A stretch of 64,000 nt of DNA, taken from positions 248,001 to 312,000 of the forward strand of contig NZ_MSPW01000001.1 in NCBI RefSeq assembly GCF_001955655.1, read 5' to 3'. Of this stretch, positions 36,259 to 46,900 are shown piece after piece. The notes under the pieces were generated by a model. It had not been told where the DNA came from. It saw nothing but the letters and a program-made list of their open reading frames with translations, and did no database searches. The stretch comes from Viridibacillus arenosi (lineage in GTDB: Bacteria; Bacillota; Bacilli; Bacillales_A; Planococcaceae). Numbering within the stretch: the stretch's first letter is position 1; each line of letters begins with the position of its first letter. The translations under genes and the position numbers were made by a program.

Positions 36259-36973
36259 CTAGTGGCCTAAATAATATGCATTGTATTTGCCATTCGTGAT
36301 AGCTAAGCTATAATCCGATTCATAATCTACAACTTCTACGCCTTTTTCTCTTCGTAACTTCTTTTTCCAGTCTTTTGTATCTGCAGACATATGTACAGTT
36401 ACTTGAAAGCCAAGTTTTGCACTCATTATTCCAAATTCAACCCTAAATTGTTCGTTGATCCAAAGGAAATAGAATATTTTGAAAACAGAGTATGTACCTC
36501 TTTAGAAGCAAGGAATTCATATGAATCTACTATCGTCAGTAAATCGTCTTCTAATGCTATTTTTCTACATGTTTTAGAACTTCCTAAATGCCACGACGCG
36601 CTTTAATCGAGCCTGAGACAGGCAATGTATTATCGCATTTTAATAAGTGTTTCCCTCTCATCAGTTACTTGGTAATAACTATTTAAAAGGCTCTTTATTT
36701 CAGCTATTTTTACAATCTTCGATTCAATAATTCCCTTTGAACTAGTTGTTTCAGGAAAAGCATTTTCTATAAAACGAGCAAAACGCAGCAGTCTCTCTAC
36801 TGCGTTATCAATAGCTTCTCGCCCTATTTCATTATTAGTATTACTCAACTCAGAATATGGGCTGAATTTTTCGTTTAACCAAAGTATTTCTTTAGGAGTT
36901 TTACCCTCTTTAATTGTGGAAAAGCATTAACCAAATTATTAAAATCAATTGAAATCAAAGTTATTTCATCCAA
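36259..36973 (-). pseudogene. dsdA: D-serine dehydratase, N-terminal half, multiply disrupted
   Basis: In order along the minus strand the DNA encodes KEILWLNEKFSPYSELS, AVERLLRFARFIENAFPET, KGIIESKIVKIAEIKSLL, the PLP-lysine motif [47 protein letters not shown], then [35 protein letters not shown] and a premature end after YYLGH. Frame changes and stops separate the blocks and the C-terminal half (~220 aa) is missing. It begins three bases after the YaiI-family gene stop, so both once formed an operon. Degradation of D-serine through this gene has been lost. Confidence 0.88.
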
Positions 36974-36975
36974 GT

Positions 36976-37425
36976 TCACGATTTCGTCAAAATTTCTTTG
37001 CATAAACGGCGGAAAGCTTCGGCAAATTCAAAATTAGCCTCTTTTGAACGTTTTTTTGGCCCCTTCGTTCTACCACCAGCTTGCCTTATTTTCTGACCTA
37101 GATGTCTTGTAAAAAGTAATTGTTCTATATTATCCGATGTGTAATTTCTTCCGTTTTGATCAATAGCATAACCAGATTTAGCCAATACCATAGCTGCCAA
37201 ACCATAATCTTGAGTAACTACTATGTCACCCTTTTGTAAGCGGTTAACTAGTACAAAATCAACAGCATCGCTCCCTTTTGAAACCATAACCGTATCCGCA
37301 CCTTCGCGCTCAATTTGATGGGCAGTATCACAAAAAATGGTTACTTTCAATTGGAATTCCTGAGCTATTTTTATTATTAAATCAACAACAGGACAGCCAT
37401 CTGCATCTATCAAAATTTCAGTCAT
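36976..37425 (-). CDS. YaiI/YqxD family (UPF0178) PIN-like protein
   Basis: The 149-aa protein matches UPF0178: ILIDADGCPVVDLI at the N-terminus, VMVSKGSDAVDFVLVNRLQKGDIVVTQDYGLA with the conserved acidic residues of a PIN-like nuclease fold, and a basic GRTKGPKKRSKEANFEF segment. The function is unknown, with an RNA-processing nuclease expected from the fold. It is followed directly by the wrecked dsdA gene. Confidence 0.92.
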   Translation of the reverse strand: MTEILIDADGCPVVDLIIKIAQEFQLKVTIFCDTAHQIEREGADTVMVSKGSDAVDFVLVNRLQKGDIVVTQDYGLAAMVLAKSGYAIDQNGRNYTSDNIEQLLFTRHLGQKIRQAGGRTKGPKKRSKEANFEFAEAFRRLCKEILTKS

Positions 37426-37619
37426 ATTTATAACCTCATTTACATTTTATTTACTTATCATTTACACTTGTATGATATTTCAAAATCATTACTTTTGACA
37501 CCGTTATCGTGCATATATATTCATTTTAATTGTATATTCATAAATATTACAATATTGAATTATTGGAAAAAGAGCGCTACTATGTTCTAATAGGTCAAAT
37601 ATTACTGGGGGTATTCACA

Positions 37620-38993
37620 ATGGTCACAATTACAACAGAATCAAAGCAAATTGCAACACAGTATATCGATGATGTGTTTAACAATTTGAAAAAACACCAC
37701 TCACATGAGCCTGAGTTTTTACAAGCTGTTAAAGAAATCATTTATTCATTAACTCCTGTTTTTGCTAAACGTCCTGAATTAATGGATGCAAGTTTATTAG
37801 AACGCATCATCGAACCAGAACGTGTAGTAAAATTCCGTGTTTCATGGGTAGACGATAGTGGTAAGGTACAAGTTAACCGTGGTTATCGTGTACAATACAG
37901 CAGTGCAATTGGACCTTACAAAGGCGGACTTCGTTTCCATCCATCGGTAAACGAAAGTATTATTAAATTCCTAGGTTTTGAACAAATTTTCAAAAACTCG
38001 TTAACTGGCCAACCTATCGGGGGTGCAAAAGGTGGTTCAGACTTCGACCCTAAAGGGAAATCAGATGCTGAAATCATGCGCTTCTGTCAAGCTTTTATGA
38101 CAGAATTACACAAATATATTGGACCAGATGTTGATGTACCTGCTGGTGATATCGGCGTAGGAGCCCGTGAAATCGGCTTCCTTTTTGGTCAGTACAACCG
38201 CATTCGTGGTGCTTATGAAGCAGGTGTTATTACGGGTAAATTGCCACGCTTTGGTGGTAGTTTAGCACGTAAAGAAGCAACTGGCTATGGTACAGTTTAT
38301 TTCGTTCAAGAAATGCTAAAAGAAATTGATACTACATTCCAAGATGCAACAGTTGTAGTTTCTGGTTCTGGTAATGTTTCAGTATACGCTATTGAGAAAG
38401 CACAACAACTAGGTGCAAAAGTTGTAGCATGTAGCGACTCAAACGGCTATATCTTTGATCCAAATGGTATTAACTTAGATACTGTTAAACAAATTAAAGA
38501 AGTTGAACAAGGCCGCATTAAGGAATATGTGGAACGTCATCCTGAGGCTACTTTTAGTGAAGGTTGTTCTGGTATTTGGACTATTCCATGTGACATTGCT
38601 CTACCGTGCGCTACTCAAAATGAAATTGATGAAGAATCCGCTAAAACACTCGTTACAAACGGAGTAAAAGCAATCGGTGAAGGTGCGAACATGCCTTCAA
38701 CTCTGAAAGCAATTCAAATTTATCTAGAAAACAAAGTTCTTTTTGCACCTGCTAAAGCAGCAAATGCAGGCGGTGTTGCGGTTTCAGCACTTGAAATGGC
38801 TCAAAATAGCATGCGTATATTCTGGACTTTTGAAGAAGTCGACGAAAAATTACATGATATTATGAAGTCAATTTATAGTAACAGCGTAGATGCTGCAAAA
38901 GAATATGGTTATGAAGGTAATTTACTAATTGGTGCGAATATCGCAGGTTTCTTAAAAGTAGCAGATGCAATGATTGCTCAAGGTGTTATTTAA
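37620..38993 (+). CDS. gdhA: NADP-specific glutamate dehydrogenase
   Basis: The 457-aa enzyme makes glutamate from 2-oxoglutarate and ammonia. It is of the ~450-aa hexameric GdhA class: YKGGLRFHPSVN, GGAKGGSDFDPKGKSD (catalytic region), VPAGDIGVGAREIG, SGSGNVSVYAIEKA (nucleotide-binding GxGxxx) and the KAANAGGVAVS end motif. CTGGGGG about nine bases before the ATG at 37620 sets the start; a longer in-frame extension to 37530 has no relatives. It ends at a strong terminator. The B. subtilis RocG/GudB enzymes are the shorter NAD class, so this is an assimilatory enzyme. Confidence 0.95.
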   Translation: MVTITTESKQIATQYIDDVFNNLKKHHSHEPEFLQAVKEIIYSLTPVFAKRPELMDASLLERIIEPERVVKFRVSWVDDSGKVQVNRGYRVQYSSAIGPYKGGLRFHPSVNESIIKFLGFEQIFKNSLTGQPIGGAKGGSDFDPKGKSDAEIMRFCQAFMTELHKYIGPDVDVPAGDIGVGAREIGFLFGQYNRIRGAYEAGVITGKLPRFGGSLARKEATGYGTVYFVQEMLKEIDTTFQDATVVVSGSGNVSVYAIEKAQQLGAKVVACSDSNGYIFDPNGINLDTVKQIKEVEQGRIKEYVERHPEATFSEGCSGIWTIPCDIALPCATQNEIDEESAKTLVTNGVKAIGEGANMPSTLKAIQIYLENKVLFAPAKAANAGGVAVSALEMAQNSMRIFWTFEEVDEKLHDIMKSIYSNSVDAAKEYGYEGNLLIGANIAGFLKVADAMIAQGVI

Positions 38994-39020
38994 TTTTAAC
39001 ACTTCCTATAGTTAATCTTC

Positions 39021-39054
39021 AAAGCAGTAAATCCGAATGGGTTTACTGCTTTTT
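39021..39054 (+). terminator. gdhA terminator
   Basis: AAAGCAGTAAA and TTTACTGCTTT around TCCGAATGGG. Confidence 0.88.
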
Positions 39055-39158
39055 AGATAAATATTCGTCTTTTTTACATAGATTCCCCTTTATTATGAAA
39101 AAAACTATCATTTATACTCTAAATAACTTACAATAACTATGAAACGGAGGCTGAATGT

Positions 39159-39845
39159 ATGGAACTTAAATATCAAGGGAAAACTAAAGATGTGTATCAA
39201 TTAGAGGATGGTCCTCTATTATTAAAATTCAAAGATGATGTAACTGGTGAAAACGGTGTGTTTGATCCGGGTGCGAATACTGTTGGCTTAACAATTGATG
39301 GTGCAGGTCGTGCAGGTTTAAGTCTCACTACATTCTTTTATAAAAAGTTAAATGCAATTGAAGTCCCTACTCATTTCATTTCTTCTGATATAGAAAATGC
39401 GACAATGACTGTAAAGCCAGCAACTGTCTTTGGTAAAGGACTTGAAGTTATTTGCCGATTCCGTGCTGTTGGTAGCTTTTTACGACGCTACGGCGCTTAT
39501 GTAGAAGAAGGACAAAAACTAGAGTCTTTCGTTGAAGTTACGATTAAAGATGATGATCGTTTAGATCCACCTATCTCGGCTGATGCATTAGCTGAACTTC
39601 AAATTCTTTCTCTTGAAGAATATGAAACTTTAAAACAACGTACTGTAGAAATTTCAAACTTCGTTAAAGCGGAACTAGCTAAAAAAGGTTTGGAACTTTA
39701 TGATATAAAATTAGAATTTGGTCGCGATGCTAAAACTGGCGAAATTTTATTAATCGATGAAATTTCTGGTGGAAATATGCGCGCTTACAAAGGTTCAGAC
39801 TATATTGAACCACTTGAACTTGAAAAAATTATGCTTTCAAAATAA
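39159..39845 (+). CDS. PurC-like (SAICAR synthetase) protein, stand-alone
   Basis: The 228-aa protein shows the SAICAR synthetase fold: YQGKTKDVYQLEDG (the KTK ATP-binding start), FVEVTIKDDDRLDPPIS, IKLEFGRDAKTGEILLIDEISGGNMR. The canonical family opening KGKAK is close to this and the length agrees with the ~235-aa bacterial enzyme. It is outside a purine operon, and several usually invariant stretches differ (SFLRRYGAYVEEGQKL where SLAKR is typical). It may be a paralogue with altered substrate or a back-up PurC. GGAGG precedes the ATG. Confidence 0.8.
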   Translation: MELKYQGKTKDVYQLEDGPLLLKFKDDVTGENGVFDPGANTVGLTIDGAGRAGLSLTTFFYKKLNAIEVPTHFISSDIENATMTVKPATVFGKGLEVICRFRAVGSFLRRYGAYVEEGQKLESFVEVTIKDDDRLDPPISADALAELQILSLEEYETLKQRTVEISNFVKAELAKKGLELYDIKLEFGRDAKTGEILLIDEISGGNMRAYKGSDYIEPLELEKIMLSK

Positions 39846-39855
39846 GCAGTCCTCA

Positions 39856-39888
39856 AAGCTAGCCGATATATTGGCTAGCTTTTTTTTA
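39856..39888 (+). terminator. Terminator after the PurC-like gene
   Basis: AAGCTAGCC pairs with GGCTAGCTT around GATATATT, followed by a T-run. Confidence 0.9.
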
Positions 39889-39988
39889 CAGGGAATAAAC
39901 TATTTATAGTGAATTATTTTACTTTACTAAATATTTTCAATATAATGAAGATAATTCGAGATTCGTAATTTTAAAGGAGAGATTAATA

Positions 39989-41812
39989 ATGAAAAAGAGT
40001 TTTGCACCACGTAATTTAATACCTGTTGAACAAACTTGGGACTTATCACCTCTTATTGATTCTATTGAGACATACAATGCTGGAATTGCTCAAATTGAAA
40101 AAGACGCACTTTTATTTAATCAAAAATACACTGGTAATATTATTGATTCTTCATCTGTCGTACAAGTATTGACAGACTATGAGAAACTAAATGAACAATT
40201 CGTTCCTTTTGGTGCTTATGCTAGCCTTTCATTAGAAGTAGATCAAACGAATGATGATGCACAGATGCGTGCAAGTAAGTTTGGATCAATAGCTTCAAAA
40301 ATCGGTAGTCAATTATCATTCGTACATAGTGATCTTTCAGCGCTATCTACTGAAATTTTAGAAGAAGCTGCTACAATTGCTCCACAATTTGAAAATTATC
40401 TCAAACAGATAATCAAGAAAAAAGCATATCAGTTACACCCTGAAGTCGAAAAAACATTAGCAGCACTTAGCTCTTCTTTAGATGCCCCATATGAGCTATA
40501 TAACACGACAAAACTTGTTGATATGAAATTCGACAACTTTACAGCGAATGGAGAATCTTTCCCATTAAACTACAGCTTATTTGAAGGAGACTGGGAATTA
40601 GAATCTGACGTTAATATTCGTCGTGCAGCTTTTGAAGCTTTTTCAAAAAAACTTCGCGAGTATCAACATACAACTGCCAAAACGTATAATACGCATGTCA
40701 CGACTGAAAAAACCCTTTCGGATTTGCGAGGATATGAATCTGTAACAGATTACTTACTATTTGATCAAGAGGTCGACCGTACATTATATAACCGACAAAT
40801 TGATTTAATTACTACAGAATTAGCACCTCATATGCGCCGTTATGCAAAGCTGTTACAAAAAGTTCATGGTTTAGAAAAAATGACGTTTGCTGATTTGAAA
40901 ATTCCATTAGATCCAGAATTTGAGCCTATGATTACAGTGGAAGAATCAAAGAATTATATTGAAAATGCTCTTCAAATTATGGGTGATGAGTATATGGAAA
41001 TGGTTGAGAAGTCATACAGTGAACGCTGGATTGACTTTGCCCAAAATGAAGGGAAATCAACAGGAGCATTTTGCTCAAGTCCTTATGGTTTCCATCCTTA
41101 TATTTTAATCTCTTGGACTAGTCGTATGAACGAAGTATTTGTTTTAGCTCATGAACTTGGCCATGCAGGACACTTTGTCAATGCACATAAGAAGCAATCA
41201 TTATTCAACAGTCGTCCGTCAACTTATTTTATCGAGGCTCCTTCTACGATGAATGAGATGTTGATGGCAAATTACTTATTGAAAACAGCAGAAGATACTC
41301 GATTTAAACGTTGGGTCACTGCATCAATTATCTCACGTACTTATTACCATAATTTTGTTACACATTTATTAGAAGCTGCATATCAACGTAAAGTGTATGA
41401 CAAAGTTGACGCAGGTGAAAGTGTAAATGCAAATGTATTAAATCGATTAAAACGTGAAGTATTGGAAGATTTCTGGGGTGATGCAGTCGAAATCACTGAA
41501 GGAGCAGAACTAACTTGGATGCGCCAACCTCACTATTATATGGGCTTATATCCATATACTTATAGTGCAGGATTAACTATCTCTACACAGGTATCTCAAC
41601 GTATTTTAAATGAAGGTCAACCTGCTGTTGAAGACTGGTTAAAAGTATTACAAGCTGGTGGAACGAAGACGCCTGTAGAGCTTGCTCAAATGGCCGGAGT
41701 GGATATTACGACTGATGAACCACTTTTAAATACCATTGCTTATATCGGTGGTTTAATCGACCAATTAGAAGTACTAACGGAGGAACTAAACGCAACAGTT
41801 ATAGATAAATAA
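39989..41812 (+). CDS. M3-family oligoendopeptidase (PepF type)
   Basis: The 607-aa zinc metallopeptidase degrades short peptides in the cytoplasm. The HELGH zinc site lies near residue 387 (FVLAHELGHAGHF), followed by the third ligand in YFIEAPSTMNEML. The N-terminal helical PepF domain (WDLSPL…) is complete. In Bacillus, PepF-type enzymes also affect sporulation by cutting signalling peptides such as PhrA, which makes it relevant to the peptide system at 12.8 kb, although no link is shown. GGAGAG precedes the ATG. Confidence 0.95.
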   Translation: MKKSFAPRNLIPVEQTWDLSPLIDSIETYNAGIAQIEKDALLFNQKYTGNIIDSSSVVQVLTDYEKLNEQFVPFGAYASLSLEVDQTNDDAQMRASKFGSIASKIGSQLSFVHSDLSALSTEILEEAATIAPQFENYLKQIIKKKAYQLHPEVEKTLAALSSSLDAPYELYNTTKLVDMKFDNFTANGESFPLNYSLFEGDWELESDVNIRRAAFEAFSKKLREYQHTTAKTYNTHVTTEKTLSDLRGYESVTDYLLFDQEVDRTLYNRQIDLITTELAPHMRRYAKLLQKVHGLEKMTFADLKIPLDPEFEPMITVEESKNYIENALQIMGDEYMEMVEKSYSERWIDFAQNEGKSTGAFCSSPYGFHPYILISWTSRMNEVFVLAHELGHAGHFVNAHKKQSLFNSRPSTYFIEAPSTMNEMLMANYLLKTAEDTRFKRWVTASIISRTYYHNFVTHLLEAAYQRKVYDKVDAGESVNANVLNRLKREVLEDFWGDAVEITEGAELTWMRQPHYYMGLYPYTYSAGLTISTQVSQRILNEGQPAVEDWLKVLQAGGTKTPVELAQMAGVDITTDEPLLNTIAYIGGLIDQLEVLTEELNATVIDK

Positions 41813-41825
41813 TCTCTTCACCATT

Positions 41826-41869
41826 CAACTTCTGATTGGCAGTAAAAACTGTCTTTCGGAAGTTTTTTT
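41826..41869 (+). terminator. Terminator after pepF
   Basis: AACTTC/GAAGTT outer stem with inner GGCAGT–ACTGTC, then TTTTTTT. Confidence 0.8.
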
Positions 41870-41995
41870 ATCCTAATATTCTAATTTATTTGCAGGATTA
41901 TTACATAATATGTCGAATATAAAATTGAAGATGGTTACTCATAAATAGATATTTACATAGCTTGTTCTTTAGCTTTTTTAAGGAGGAGTTCCTAA

Positions 41996-42103
41996 ATGCC
42001 GTTTCAAAAAAACTATGAAACTGTAGATAATCTAGTCAACACAAACTTTTGGTCGTTGCAAAGGGCACTTTCAAAACTTGACACTGTCTATTTCGGAGGA
42101 TAA
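41996..42103 (+). CDS. Possible 35-aa peptide, followed by a second tiny frame
   Basis: A short frame (MPFQKNYETVDNLVNTNF…) has a strong AAGGAGGAG site upstream. Its last codons (GGAGGA) form the ribosome site of an adjoining 24-aa frame at 42104-42178 (MSILVNLRGYRG…). Neither resembles a known family. The signals are good but the sequences have little character, so this could be a decayed gene leader. Confidence 0.35.
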   Translation: MPFQKNYETVDNLVNTNFWSLQRALSKLDTVYFGG

Positions 42104-42175
42104 ATGAGCATTCTTGTGAACTTGAGAGGATATAGGGGAAGAGAAATTGAAATTTCCAGAGGATATTTCTGCAAA

Positions 42176-42216
42176 TAAAAACGCGACTTAATAATAAAAA
42201 TTATAAAGTCACGTCT
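42176..42216 (-). terminator. Terminator of the TerC-family gene
   Basis: On the minus strand CGTGACTT…AAT pairs with ATT…AAGTCGCG, followed by TTTTTATTT. Confidence 0.8.
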
Positions 42217-42247
42217 ATTGCCTATGTAATTATTTTATTATACAGGC

Positions 42248-42922
42248 TTATCTAGAAATATATTTTGTTTGTCGATTTTTTACCCAAACACCCAATACCA
42301 CCAATAGAATCATACTAACAGCAGGAATGACATAAGCCATTTGTGGGAATGTTTGTTCAACAAATCGCTCTCCGTACTTGTCTGCTACAATCATATGCCC
42401 CGCTGTATAAGCAATCATTAAAGCACCTATCCAAATAAGAATCGGGAATTTTTCCATTAATTTAATGATTAACTGACTACCAAATACAATGAGTGGAATA
42501 CTTACAGCAAGTCCAAGTATAACTAGGCCCATATGTCCATCTGCAACTCCAGCTACTGCTAGTACATTATCTAAACTCATAACGAAGTCAGCTATGATAA
42601 TCGTACGGATAGCTGCAAATAGTGAACTACTGCTTTTCAAATCAGGGTCTTCACCGTCAGATTTTAATAAATCAAATGCAATATAGAATAATAATAAACC
42701 ACCAACTAATTTAACTAATGGAATTTGTAATAACCAGACTGCAACGAATGTAAGTAACACGCGTAAAATAATGGCTCCTGCAGTACCGATGAATATGGCT
42801 TTTTTCCGTTGTCTTTTTGGTAAGTTACGACATGCTAGCGCTATGACTACAGCATTATCTCCACTTAATACAATGTCTAGTAAAATAATGGATAAGATCT
42901 TTGTTATAAAGGCTGCATCCAT
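42248..42922 (-). CDS. TerC-family membrane protein (YjbE-like)
   Basis: A 224-aa protein with seven predicted helices. The TerC signature acids lie in helices 1 and 4: LDIVLSGDNAVVIALAC and IIADFVMSLDNVLAVAG, forming the presumed metal path. Bacterial TerC proteins such as B. subtilis MeeF/MeeY and E. coli Alx export manganese and help metalate secreted enzymes. It is a single-gene unit. A yybP-ykoY Mn riboswitch is often found before such genes, but the ~120 bases upstream look too short and show no match by eye. Confidence 0.9.
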   Translation of the reverse strand: MDAAFITKILSIILLDIVLSGDNAVVIALACRNLPKRQRKKAIFIGTAGAIILRVLLTFVAVWLLQIPLVKLVGGLLLFYIAFDLLKSDGEDPDLKSSSSLFAAIRTIIIADFVMSLDNVLAVAGVADGHMGLVILGLAVSIPLIVFGSQLIIKLMEKFPILIWIGALMIAYTAGHMIVADKYGERFVEQTFPQMAYVIPAVSMILLVVLGVWVKNRQTKYISR

Positions 42923-43047
42923 TTAATCTCCTTCTTTCTAGTTAGATATCCTTTACTATTCTACTCTTATATAAATAAATGGAAAGTAAAAACTCTGGAC
43001 AGACTCTATTTTATGTGAAAATGGCGATAATTATGTTATGAATGCGC

Positions 43048-43085
43048 AAAAAAGCGAGCAAAATCATAACTTTGCTCGCTTTTTT
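43048..43085. terminator. Bidirectional-looking terminator
   Basis: AAAAAAGCGAGCAAA pairs perfectly with TTTGCTCGCTTTTTT. Confidence 0.92.
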
Positions 43086-43113
43086 AGTTCTATTTTGCTT
43101 TCAATTGAATCAA

Positions 43114-43935
43114 TTATTTCTTTGAAGATCCTTTTTCAGGTGCATACGCTGTAATCCAATCACTATAACTACCTGTGTACAGTTGTACATTTGAATATCC
43201 TTCTTCTTTTAAAATAGCGAATAATGGTGATGCTGTTACACCACTACCGCAATAAACTACTATTTGCTCATCTTGTCGAACAACATCACGCAATTTTTGA
43301 TTTGTTGTTAAAACTCCATCTGACTTTAATTGCTCCCAATCAAAATTTCGTGCTCCTGGAATATGACCTGCCACCTTATCTAGCGGCTCTATTTCCCCTA
43401 AATATCTCGCTTCAGCACGCGCATCTAGTAGCACTTTTTTTACTTTCCCATCAACTATCTCTTTGACACCTGTACGATTTACATAAAGATCGTCTTGCCA
43501 TCTTGGTTTAAGAGCAGTATTTGTCACTGATTGTTCTCCTGATTGAACAGCAATACCCGCTTCCTTTATGGCACTGTAGCCCTCTTTTACTATTTTGGCA
43601 TTTTTAAAACCACCATATTGTAGCATCCACCATGCACGTGTTGCAAAGGGTGAAGCACCTTGATCGTAGACAGCAATTGTTTTGTCCGTATCATAATGTA
43701 AACCACTTCTTTCAAACAACGCCTGTAATTGATCTTTGTCGGGCATTGGATGACGTCCCTCATCTTTTGTCATATCTGAAAGGTCTTTTTCTAAATCCCA
43801 GTATACTGCTCCTTTAAAATGTTCCTGATTATAAAGGTTTCGTCCTTCTTCTGCATTTTGCAGATTATAACGCGCATCAATCCAGATAGTATTATTCACG
43901 TCTAAATCTTTGATTGAAATAAATACGTTCACCAT
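43114..43935 (-). CDS. Rhodanese-type sulfurtransferase (two domains)
   Basis: The 273-aa protein has tandem rhodanese domains. The active cysteine is in YCGSGVTA (C229), a loop (CGSGVTA) seen in 3-mercaptopyruvate or thiosulfate sulfurtransferases; the N-terminal domain is inactive (YDQGASPFATR in place of the Cys loop). HIPGARNFDW is the domain-2 entry motif. Its ATG shares one base with the stop codon of dynA, so it is translationally coupled to that gene. It might supply sulfane sulfur in the cytoplasm. Confidence 0.9.
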   Translation of the reverse strand: MVNVFISIKDLDVNNTIWIDARYNLQNAEEGRNLYNQEHFKGAVYWDLEKDLSDMTKDEGRHPMPDKDQLQALFERSGLHYDTDKTIAVYDQGASPFATRAWWMLQYGGFKNAKIVKEGYSAIKEAGIAVQSGEQSVTNTALKPRWQDDLYVNRTGVKEIVDGKVKKVLLDARAEARYLGEIEPLDKVAGHIPGARNFDWEQLKSDGVLTTNQKLRDVVRQDEQIVVYCGSGVTASPLFAILKEEGYSNVQLYTGSYSDWITAYAPEKGSSKK

Positions 43936-46900
43936 TACTTCACAACTCCTTCAAATAAAGATGAGTAGATTTTTTTCCATTCAACAAGCTTGCTTTCTTC
44001 TTGTAAAAGCTCACGTTCTGTTGCAATTTGCTCTGTTGCTTGGGCACTTAGATGATGACGTAAACTTTCTGCTTCAGTATTAATAAGCGATTCAGACCAA
44101 TTGTTTAAACGTTTTGCTTCCGTGTTCAAATACTGTTGTGCGTCTGGTTTTGTCAATTGTTCTAATGCTTCTCTTAATTTTAAGCGATCGCCTTTTTCAA
44201 AAAATGCTTTATTATTTTTAAAATGAGATTTAACAGATTCATACGGTGCAGTTTGTTCAAATGGCCCTACAAATTCTAGTATTGCTGGCTCTTCTGTTTC
44301 AAATGGCGTGAATGAGAAACTATCATTTACATCTTTTAATTTTCTTACATCTTCAATATAACGCTCAGTCATCTTTTTATGGATAAACTTCGCAATACGG
44401 AAGTTTGTAACACGCATTTCTTGTTCTAAATCAAAACTTAAGCTTTGTAATAATTCTTTTAATGCTAATTGTAATGCCGTTGTTGATGATTTACCTGCAA
44501 ATGTTGCTGGATTATACGCTTCATTATAAAAATCTGCAAAACGATAGTAAACTCGCTGTAAAACATAGTACATTAGCTCTGATAATTCCTGCTCAACATC
44601 TTTTTTAATAACAGCTGCACCTGATTTTTCAAAACGAGTATGAATAAATTGCTCAAGTTTCGTCAGTTCCACTAGGCGTTCATCTTTACGTAGCATATTG
44701 TCCTCAGTTTGCTTAATAAGTGAAGCGAGACGGTTTTGGGTTTTATCCGTTTCTTCTACTAAAGCTTGAACTGCTAAAGAGCTCAACTCTTCAGATAGGA
44801 AATGGTGGAATGCATCTTCAAACGGCTGCATTCCTGATTCGAAATTACTTTTTTCTACTTTTTCTTTTAATGCGAGTAAACTAGAGACACCAAATAATCG
44901 AGGTTTTCGAATACCGAAACGTTGCAATTCTTGCTGTACATAGGTTTTAACTTCTCCCTCTTCTTCCTTATTTGATGCAAGATCAATAGCATTTACGATG
45001 AAGAACATCTTATCAAGCTCAAAGGCATCTTTTACACGACCTAATTGAATCAAGAATTCACGATCTGCTCGAGCGAATGCATGATTATAATAAGTAATAA
45101 ATAGAATCGCATCAGCATTTCTAATGTAATCAAATGCAACACCTGTATGACGGGCGTTAATAGAGTCTGCTCCCGGGGTATCTACTAATGTGACACCCAT
45201 TCTTGTTAATTCACAATCAAAATAGAAATCAATGGAATCGACAAAACAACTACGTTTTTCTTCGGCGACAAATTTTTCGAAATCCTCTCGATTTGTGCGT
45301 AAAGTCGTTCCTAACTGCTCTTTAAATTCTTCATATCCTTGTGCGAAGGCACGGATGAAAGACTTATGGACATGTAATCTCTCATCTACTAATTCCATTT
45401 GCAATCCTTCAGCAGCTTTATTGAATGCTTCTTCTAAAGTTGTCACATGCATACCAATCGCCTCATAAGACGAGATGATGTCATCTTGTAATTGGTCAGT
45501 TGTTTTTAATCGAACATCAGCCGTTTCATGAGGATGTTCTGGTGAGACAGGTCGAATTTTGTTAATTGCTGCTGTCGTTGGATTTGGTGAAACAGGTAAA
45601 ACTTGTTGACCCATTAGCGCATTAGAAAATGATGATTTACCAGCACTAAATGCTCCAAACAACGCAATTGTGAAATCCTTTTTCTGAAGACGTTCTACTT
45701 TATTTTTGAGATAAGTTGATACCTCTTTAAATCCTTGTACATTCGCTACAGCATTAGCTGTATGTAATGCTTGCTTGACTGCGATAGCAGTTTGTATAGT
45801 CTCCACATCTTCAGCATTTTCGGTAGGTTTTTCTTCTATTAGAATATCTTCCTCTTGTTGTAACATCGTAGGGTCGAATAATCGTATTTGCTCAAAAGCT
45901 TCTGCATGCTCTTTTGTCCACATTGCAACATAATTATCTGCATCCTTATTTAATACTGTTGTAGCAGCTGCTGCTTTTTTCGCATAAAACTGCTCCTGTT
46001 CTTCAACATGCTCGATTTCTTTAATAACTGATACTTTTTCAGAAAGTACTTCTTGTTTTTTCTTCAACGGTTCAACAGAACCAAAAGATAATTGCTCTAC
46101 AAAAGATGCCTTGTCGTCTTTCCATTCATCAGTTGTTCTAATAAACCAACGCTTTGTTGCTTCTGATACACGGTTAGCAAAATTCAACAACCCATCACCA
46201 GTCGCCAAAGCATCTTTTTTCACTTGATCTTGAATTGTCTCAAAAGGTACCTTGAATTCAATTGTATCAATTTCAAGAGATACATCATCAGTTAGTGCAC
46301 CAACATCCTTCAATGAATTTTTCATCAATGACAGCATATGACCTGATATTTGTGATGTAATAATCGACTGATAAAGTTTGTAAAGCTCTTCTTTACGTAA
46401 TTCTTTTTCAGCAGCAGTTTTCTTTGCGGAGAAGAACATCCCTACCTTAAAGTCTTCTTGCATACTTTCTAAGTAAAGTTTTAGCTTATCACGTAGCTCA
46501 TAAGGCATAATACCAGCATTATTTAGTAACTCTTCACGTTGTTGTTCAAAGGATTTTTTCCATTTTTCAACAGAGTAAAGCTCTAATTGACGCTGGATAT
46601 TGGCGTATTGATCTTTTAACTCTTGGCGATTTTCCCAATCTGAAAATGGTAGAATTTCTTCATTTGTATCGAAAATTTCTTGTTTTGTCGCTTTTAAATA
46701 TTCTTCATGCTCTTTATTCAATTGTTGTAAAGTTTTTTTAGCTGTCTCAACTAACTGATCTTGCCACCCATCCATGCTACTCATGACAATTTCCTTGACT
46801 GTTTGGAAATCATTATGTGGATGCTCTAGTTCACGTAGAGAAGTAAAGAAGATACCTTTTGGAACAACTCCCCAATTTGCAAATGAAGTATGAACAGACT

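Noticed and set aside
42923-43047. Possible manganese (yybP-ykoY) riboswitch before the TerC-family gene
   Set aside because: The upstream interval is short and lacks the conserved paired loops expected of that element.
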